Source of the DNA: SZUA-38 sp965212525
GTDB lineage: Bacteria > Pseudomonadota > Gammaproteobacteria > Xanthomonadales > SZUA-38
DNA: 64,000 nt
Assembly: GCA_965212525.1 (NCBI GenBank)
Contig: CBDBVC010000036.1
Span: 1 to 64,000 of the forward strand
Reading direction: 5' to 3'
The stretch's first letter is position 1; each line of letters opens with the position of its first letter. This document shows positions 63,988 through 64,000 of this stretch, one piece after another. The position numbers and the translations under genes are program-made. The notes beneath the pieces were generated by a model. That model did no database searches, had not been told where the DNA came from, and worked only from the letters and a program-made list of their open reading frames with translations.

Positions 63988-64000
63988 TCCCTCATTACCA

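Overview
The window looks like a gammaproteobacterial chromosome, probably from a marine or environmental species. The evidence is Sec and lipoprotein signals, an NtrC-type sigma-54 two-component system, a CzcCBA-type RND pump, a hydroxyproline catabolic operon and a CsrA remnant. The genus cannot be fixed from the sequence; a Granulosicoccus/Chromatiales-like relative is only a guess. There is no rRNA gene and no complete tRNA gene.

Bases 1 to about 24,900 are an ordinary, GC-rich, densely packed chromosomal backbone. It holds the 3' end of an unknown gene, a DUF3192 lipoprotein, and a secreted endonuclease I with fibronectin and lamin-tail modules. A lipoprotein/thioesterase/GhrA-like block follows, then a ZraPSR-like sigma-54 module (sensor kinase, NtrC-type regulator and an acidic exported protein, with two near-consensus -24/-12 promoters). 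Next come an ABC exporter, DUF4399, HlyIII, an IPTL-CTERM-like protein, a GIY-YIG protein, DUF1203 and an Ada-like repair regulator. A full 4-hydroxyproline degradation cluster (D-hydroxyproline dehydrogenase, deaminase, epimerase, ketoglutarate semialdehyde dehydrogenase, GntR regulator) has a palindromic operator in its divergent promoter. An ArsR/SRPBCC pair and a TPR protein end the backbone. Three genes between 1.4 and 5.9 kb carry single-base insertions (four in total).

At about 24,931-24,978 lies only the 3' half of a tRNA-Arg(CCG) gene, with a tyrosine integrase just to its right. This marks the left end of an integrated element. From here the DNA is visibly more AT-rich and mosaic: integrase, AlpA-like excisionase, HTH and zinc-ribbon proteins. 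A 4,209-residue SpvB/VCBS/RHS polymorphic toxin follows, with an AT-rich C-terminal tip resembling an ADP-ribosyltransferase and a tiny candidate immunity gene one base downstream.

The rest of the island (43-64 kb) holds a REP-associated transposase and a deleted second copy flanking a hydrolase, an AlbA_2 (Schlafen-type) gene pair, a dead parB-like gene beside a GC-rich dyad, and a cluster of unknown membrane and secreted proteins. It continues with a frameshifted csrA, a DUF4238 gene, an ISNCY-type transposase, a czcCBA heavy-metal efflux operon, and a tRNA-dependent cyclodipeptide synthase transcribed with a small cysteine-containing membrane protein. The right end of the element was not found. 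The best candidates for new biology are the giant toxin with its immunity gene, the cyclodipeptide synthase locus, the AlbA_2 pair, the 49.9-52.7 kb secreted cluster and the two-promoter sigma-54 circuit.
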